From the NCBI RefSeq assembly GCF_014947265.1, contig NZ_JADCNK010000004.1, positions 124,001 to 188,000 of the forward strand: a DNA stretch of 64,000 bases, in the 5' to 3' direction. How positions within the stretch are numbered: the stretch's first letter is position 1; each line of letters begins with the position of its first letter. Below the pieces are notes generated by a model. It did no database searches, had not been told where the DNA came from, and saw nothing but the letters and a program-made list of their open reading frames with translations. A program made the position numbers and the translations under genes. Below are positions 60,331-64,000 of this stretch, in pieces. This DNA is from Pedobacter sp014947265 (lineage in GTDB: Bacteria > Bacteroidota > Bacteroidia > Sphingobacteriales > Sphingobacteriaceae).

Positions 60331-61650
60331 ATGAAAAAGAGCCTTTTATTCATAATCGCTTTATTATTTACCACTTCAGCATTTTCTCAAAATGTGATCC
60401 AGCTTTTCAATGGCGCAAACGACTTTTTTAAACTGTTACAGGAAGAGAAATTTAAAGATGCCCACGCTTTCTTTGATGATACTTTGAAAACGAAATTAAC
60501 AGAAGAAAATTTAAAGAAACTTTGGGGGGATATCGGAACAAAATACGGAAAGGCAGAATCGTTAGATGCCATTCAAAGTAAAGCCCAGGGCGAGTTTTTC
60601 GCTGTAACGGTTGAAGGTAAATTTGCTAACGGTGATCAGAACTTTATTTTAGGATTTAATAAACAACAGAAAATTGTCGGAATCTTTCTGGCACCTTCCC
60701 GAAAATCGTCCACTTATTTAAAACCGACTTATGTAGATACCAGTTTATACCAGGAAAAGTCGGTATATATTGGCCCGGCAGGAAAACAATTGGCAGCCAT
60801 TATCACAACCCCAAAAAATGTTAAAAATTTCCCCGTAGTGGTTTTTGTACACGGCTCCGGACCTGCTGATATGGATGAAACTGTTGGTGTGAATAAGCCT
60901 TTTAAAGATTTGGCTGGCGGTTTAGCCTCCAAAGGCATTGCTTCAGTTCGATACGTAAAACGAACTTTAATTTATCCTAACGAATTTAATAAGACTTTTA
61001 CCGTAAAAGAAGAGGTACTGGATGATGCAACTGCAGCTATTGCACTTGCAAAAACAGTTGTTGGTGCTAATCCTAAAGCGGTTTATGTATTCGGTCATAG
61101 TTTAGGCGGAATGTTAGCACCTAGAATAGCCACATTTACACCTGATTTAGCAGGGATTATTTTGGCGGCAGCACCTGCGAGAAAACTCACAGATATTATT
61201 GTTGATCAGAATAAGTATATGTTCGATCAGGCTAATGATACAACAGCTGCCTTTAAAAAACAATTGGCAGATGCTGATGTGGAAATTAATAAAAGTAGAA
61301 TTTCACAGTTGGGAACTACCATAAAACCTGATTCTGTAATTTTAGGGTTGCCTGCTAAATATTGGACAGATTTAAATGCCTACAATCAGGTTGCTGTAGC
61401 AAAAAGCCTTTCGAAGCCTAAAATATATGTATTGCAAGGTGGTAATGATTTTCAGGTAGGTAAAGTAGATTTTGATTTATGGAATGCTGCTTTGAGTAAA
61501 AAGAAAAATGTGGTTCTTAAATTTTATCCTGATTTAAATCACCTGTTAAGTTCACAAACCGAAAAAGGTACAATGGCTCAATATCAGGCTGCTGTAAGCG
61601 TATCTGAAACCTTGGTTAATGATCTAGCTTTATGGATTAAGGCCAAATAA
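60331..61650 (+). CDS. Secreted alpha/beta hydrolase with DUF3887-like N-domain
   Basis: A 439-residue exported protein (signal ends TSAFSQ). Residues about 20-115 form a DUF3887-like domain (FKDAHAFFDDTLKTKLTEEN). The rest is an alpha/beta hydrolase with the oxyanion segment VVFVHGSGPADMDE, nucleophile elbow GHSLGG (S257), and a candidate His in YPDLNHLLS. The substrate is unknown; esterase or peptidase activity is possible. A terminator follows. Confidence 0.86.
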   Translation: MKKSLLFIIALLFTTSAFSQNVIQLFNGANDFFKLLQEEKFKDAHAFFDDTLKTKLTEENLKKLWGDIGTKYGKAESLDAIQSKAQGEFFAVTVEGKFANGDQNFILGFNKQQKIVGIFLAPSRKSSTYLKPTYVDTSLYQEKSVYIGPAGKQLAAIITTPKNVKNFPVVVFVHGSGPADMDETVGVNKPFKDLAGGLASKGIASVRYVKRTLIYPNEFNKTFTVKEEVLDDATAAIALAKTVVGANPKAVYVFGHSLGGMLAPRIATFTPDLAGIILAAAPARKLTDIIVDQNKYMFDQANDTTAAFKKQLADADVEINKSRISQLGTTIKPDSVILGLPAKYWTDLNAYNQVAVAKSLSKPKIYVLQGGNDFQVGKVDFDLWNAALSKKKNVVLKFYPDLNHLLSSQTEKGTMAQYQAAVSVSETLVNDLALWIKAK

Positions 61651-61674
61651 AACTAAAATGACTTATCGATAAAG

Positions 61675-61706
61675 AAAAAGCTCCGACTAAAACCGGAGCT
61701 TTTTTG
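61675..61706 (+). terminator. Terminator after the hydrolase gene
   Basis: AAAAAGCTCCG and CGGAGCTTTTT form an 11-bp perfect stem with an 8-base loop, followed by more T. Confidence 0.9.
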
Positions 61707-61810
61707 TTGCATTTGATTTCCTCATATCCTTGCCTTCGTTAATTAATTAACAAACAATTCAAAAAATAAGCGGTTTAAGTTTAGGGCGTCTCATCTTAAA
61801 TAGTTTATTT

Positions 61811-62779
61811 ATGGCAAAGAATAAAATCACTTTAAAAGGAATATGGAGCATTTTAAAAGCATCGTTTACAGGATTTAATGATCACAAAGTAACGAAGCTC
61901 AGTGGCTCATTAGCTTACTATACGGTGTTTTCTATGGCGCCACTACTTGTAGTTATTATTTCGTTATGCGGTATATTTTTAGGGAGGGAAATGGCCGAAG
62001 GACAGGTTTATGCCCAGCTTGAAGGGTTTTTAGGTAGAGAATCGGCCATTTCTTTACAGCAATTAATCAAGAGTGCTTATCTGGATGGGAAAAGTACCAT
62101 CGCTTTAATTATTGGTATCATCACCCTACTCATTGGAGCAACTACTGTTTTTGGTGATATTCAGGATTCGATTAATACCATTTGGGGTTTAAAGCCTAAG
62201 CCAAAAAGAGGGTGGGTGAAACTGTTACAAAACCGTTTCCTTTCATTTTCGGTAATTGTCAGTTTAGGTTTTGTACTATTGGTTTCTTTAGCAGTTACCT
62301 CTGTGCTTGATGCGTTTAGTAACCGTTTGCAGACCCGCTTTGCCGAAGTATCTGTTATCGTATTTTACATTGTTAACCAAATTGTAACACTGGCTGTTAT
62401 TTCATTAATATTTGGCGTAATATTTAAGGTATTACCCGATGCAATTATAAAATGGCGTGATGTAATCGCCGGAGCAATAGTAACTGCTGTCCTGTTTATG
62501 ATCGGCAAATTTGCGATCTCAATTTATATTGGGCAAAGCAATGTGGGTAGCACTTATGGCGCGACTGGATCATTGGTAGTGGTTCTTCTGTGGACCTACT
62601 ATTCTTCTATCATTTTATATTTTGGTGCCGAATTTACCAAGGCCTATGCGGTTGCTTTTGGATCGGAGATTTACCCTTCTCATTATGCGGTTACCACCAA
62701 AGAAATTGAAGTAGAAATGGATGGAAAATCTATACAGGATAATCATCCTGAAATTATGGAAGAAGTGAAAAAAGAATAA
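61811..62779 (+). CDS. YihY/BrkB-family inner-membrane protein
   Basis: A 322-residue protein with six predicted membrane segments. Landmarks: LSGSLAYYTVFSMAPLLVVI, IGATTVFGDIQDSINTIWG, VLPDAIIKWRDVIAGAIVTA and SLVVVLLWTYYSSIILYFGAEFTKAYA. The C-terminus is a charged tail. The family was once called RNase BN in error; the true function is unknown. Its stop codon is one base from the convergent YjbQ-type gene. Confidence 0.9.
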   Translation: MAKNKITLKGIWSILKASFTGFNDHKVTKLSGSLAYYTVFSMAPLLVVIISLCGIFLGREMAEGQVYAQLEGFLGRESAISLQQLIKSAYLDGKSTIALIIGIITLLIGATTVFGDIQDSINTIWGLKPKPKRGWVKLLQNRFLSFSVIVSLGFVLLVSLAVTSVLDAFSNRLQTRFAEVSVIVFYIVNQIVTLAVISLIFGVIFKVLPDAIIKWRDVIAGAIVTAVLFMIGKFAISIYIGQSNVGSTYGATGSLVVVLLWTYYSSIILYFGAEFTKAYAVAFGSEIYPSHYAVTTKEIEVEMDGKSIQDNHPEIMEEVKKE

Positions 62780-62780
62780 T

Positions 62781-63203
62781 TTATTCTCCCCAGGCAGTAA
62801 TAATTAATCTTCTTTGTCCTCCATGGTTGCGGTGTTTGCAAAGGTAAATTCCCTGCCAGGTACCAAGCGCCAATCTGCCATTTCTAATCGGAATGGTTAC
62901 AGAACTGCCCAAGAGTGCAGATTTTAAATGGGCTGGCATATCGTCAGATCCCTCGTAGTCATGCTCATAATCCGGATCGTTCTCCTTAACAGTTTTATTA
63001 AAAAACATTTCAAAATCTACCCTCACTGTAGGATCTGCATTTTCGTTAATCGTAAGTGAAGCCGAGGTGTGCTGTATAAAAACCTGACAAATACCAATGT
63101 TAATCTCGTCAATTTGGAGCAGGGCATCCTCAACCTCATCGGTAATGATATGGAAACCCCTTCTACGTTCTCTGAGTGTTAAGGCTTGTTGATATATTTT
63201 CAT
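62781..63203 (-). CDS. YjbQ/UPF0047 family protein
   Basis: A 140-residue protein. The signature GICQVFIQHTSASLTINENADP and the block SDDMPAHLKSALLGSSVTIP, followed by LGTWQGIYLCKHRN, identify the YjbQ (UPF0047) family, reported to have thiamine-phosphate synthase side activity. The three family histidines (QHTSA, PAHLK, CKHRN) are kept. No pathway neighbours are visible. Confidence 0.92.
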   Translation of the reverse strand: MKIYQQALTLRERRRGFHIITDEVEDALLQIDEINIGICQVFIQHTSASLTINENADPTVRVDFEMFFNKTVKENDPDYEHDYEGSDDMPAHLKSALLGSSVTIPIRNGRLALGTWQGIYLCKHRNHGGQRRLIITAWGE

Positions 63204-63229
63204 TTGAATTAATTCATTTTAAATTTTCG

Positions 63230-63325
63230 AGGTAGATCTGAAATTTTGAGATTTTCAAATTCGTCAGACAGCGTCTGACTTTTTCAATTCATAGATCTCT
63301 CCACTGCGGTCGAGATGACGATTAG
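63230..63325. repeat. Repeat fragments with GTCAGAC hairpin
   Basis: GTCAGAC-AGC-GTCTGAC followed by TTTTTC at 63264-63285 is a short palindrome, preceded by AATTTTGAGATTTTCAAATT words. Then ATAGATCTCTCCACTGCGGT and CGAGATGACG at 63292-63322 is a half copy of the 27444-type repeat. The interval contains no gene. Confidence 0.55.
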
Positions 63326-63349
63326 TGTATTTTAATTAATCTCAGGATT

Positions 63350-64000
63350 CTATTTCAAAAACTCCACATTCCATATTTTCTCTGCTTTTCTGCCAATCAA
63401 CCAAAAAGATGCAGCCAATACAGAAAAAAACAGAGCCTTATGCCAACTGTCCCAAAAATATTCAAAATAGCGTGTGTAGAGGTTAATAAAGAGAAAGGTA
63501 ATGCCGAATTCCCTTGCAATATCGTCGTGGTATTTTAAGCCAAATAAAGTGCTTACTACACATATTGCAGCCGAAATTAAGGCCCAATAAAACAAACTTA
63601 ACTGCCTCACGGTATACCATTCTTCTAAGCTGGCGAAATTACCGAACACCGATAAAGCCCAAAGTGATACAAACAAGTAAACCATACCTGCGATATAGGT
63701 AACCTGAAAGAAATTTTGCGTTTTAGGAAAAGCTTTCATAATAAACGATGCTGCGGTTAATGCTGCTCCGAAAACCACGAAACGTAAAGGATAATTCATA
63801 CCAAGGAAGTAATAATTCCAACGGCTTAAATATCCCGTTTCTGTGCCAAACCAGGCACCTAAAGATATTAAAGCAAAAATCCAGATTAAACGTGAATTGA
63901 AGATGTAACCTAAAGCACCATAAATAAAAACAGATGTTAAAATCAGGATGGAGAAATTGCCAGAACCATTATCCACCACCTTTCCAAAATAAGCAATAGC
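63350..64000 (-). CDS. Multi-pass membrane protein (DUF2157-like), 5' end outside window
   Basis: The C-terminal 216 codons of a membrane protein, with no stop up to base 64000; the visible GTG at 63979 is probably internal. At least seven hydrophobic segments are present (for example LILTSVFIYGALGYIF, LIWIFALISLGAWFG, LFFSVLAASFWLIG), and the protein ends WNVEFLK. GAWFGTETGYLS and the helix arrangement resemble DUF2157-type proteins. Function unknown. Confidence 0.6.
   Translation of the reverse strand, partial: AIAYFGKVVDNGSGNFSILILTSVFIYGALGYIFNSRLIWIFALISLGAWFGTETGYLSRWNYYFLGMNYPLRFVVFGAALTAASFIMKAFPKTQNFFQVTYIAGMVYLFVSLWALSVFGNFASLEEWYTVRQLSLFYWALISAAICVVSTLFGLKYHDDIAREFGITFLFINLYTRYFEYFWDSWHKALFFSVLAASFWLIGRKAEKIWNVEFLK

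Overview
The window looks like chromosomal DNA of a Sphingobacteriaceae-type Bacteroidota, most like Pedobacter. The evidence is an AT-rich composition, three SusC/SusD pairs, the Bacteroidota-typical rpmB-rpmG-DUF4295-ftsY-rimO cluster, many lipoproteins and the near absence of Shine-Dalgarno sequences. Intergenic DNA is rich in interspersed palindromic repeats and in short-word repeats. No rRNA, tRNA, CRISPR array, phage or recognisable transposase was seen.

Layout. 0-9.2 kb is mostly housekeeping: a partial NodB deacetylase carrying an in-frame repeat insertion, a TolC/MacA-like pair without an adjacent inner-membrane pump, gpsA, a small secreted protein, then rimO, a GxxExxY gene inside inverted repeats, ftsY, DUF4295, rpmG and rpmB on the minus strand. 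9.5-11.4 kb is acetyl-CoA synthetase. 11.5-15.1 kb is an unrecognised minus-strand cluster of an S41-like lipoprotein, a beta-barrel protein and a 526-residue lipoprotein. 15.5-20.0 kb is a SusD/SusC pair. 20.2-27.4 kb holds CsbD, a GH130 phosphorylase, an M16 protease, surE, a small membrane protein and lpxB.

27.9-55.5 kb is the centre of the window: two SusC/SusD pairs, a LacI-type regulator, a glutaminase-like protein of the GtaA family, two GH92 alpha-mannosidases, a ROK sugar kinase, a discoidin-like lipoprotein, a HExxH lipoprotein, two basic-secretory-protein metallopeptidases, a DUF1080 protein and a beta-propeller/cytochrome c fusion. Palindromes with an AAAACG core recur before its transcription units, one embedded in a 28-bp perfect palindrome. 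Together the genes look like a LacI-controlled locus for mannose-rich glycoproteins: outer-membrane import, peptide and glutamine release, mannose removal and cytoplasmic phosphorylation. The substrate is an inference.

55.5-64 kb holds four dispersed copies of a small structured element (a possible small RNA or seven-codon ORF with a terminator), rpiA, a small membrane protein, a GlxA-type regulator, a VOC/DoxX-like pair, an alpha/beta hydrolase, a YihY-type membrane protein, a YjbQ-type protein and a partial multi-pass membrane protein running off the right edge.
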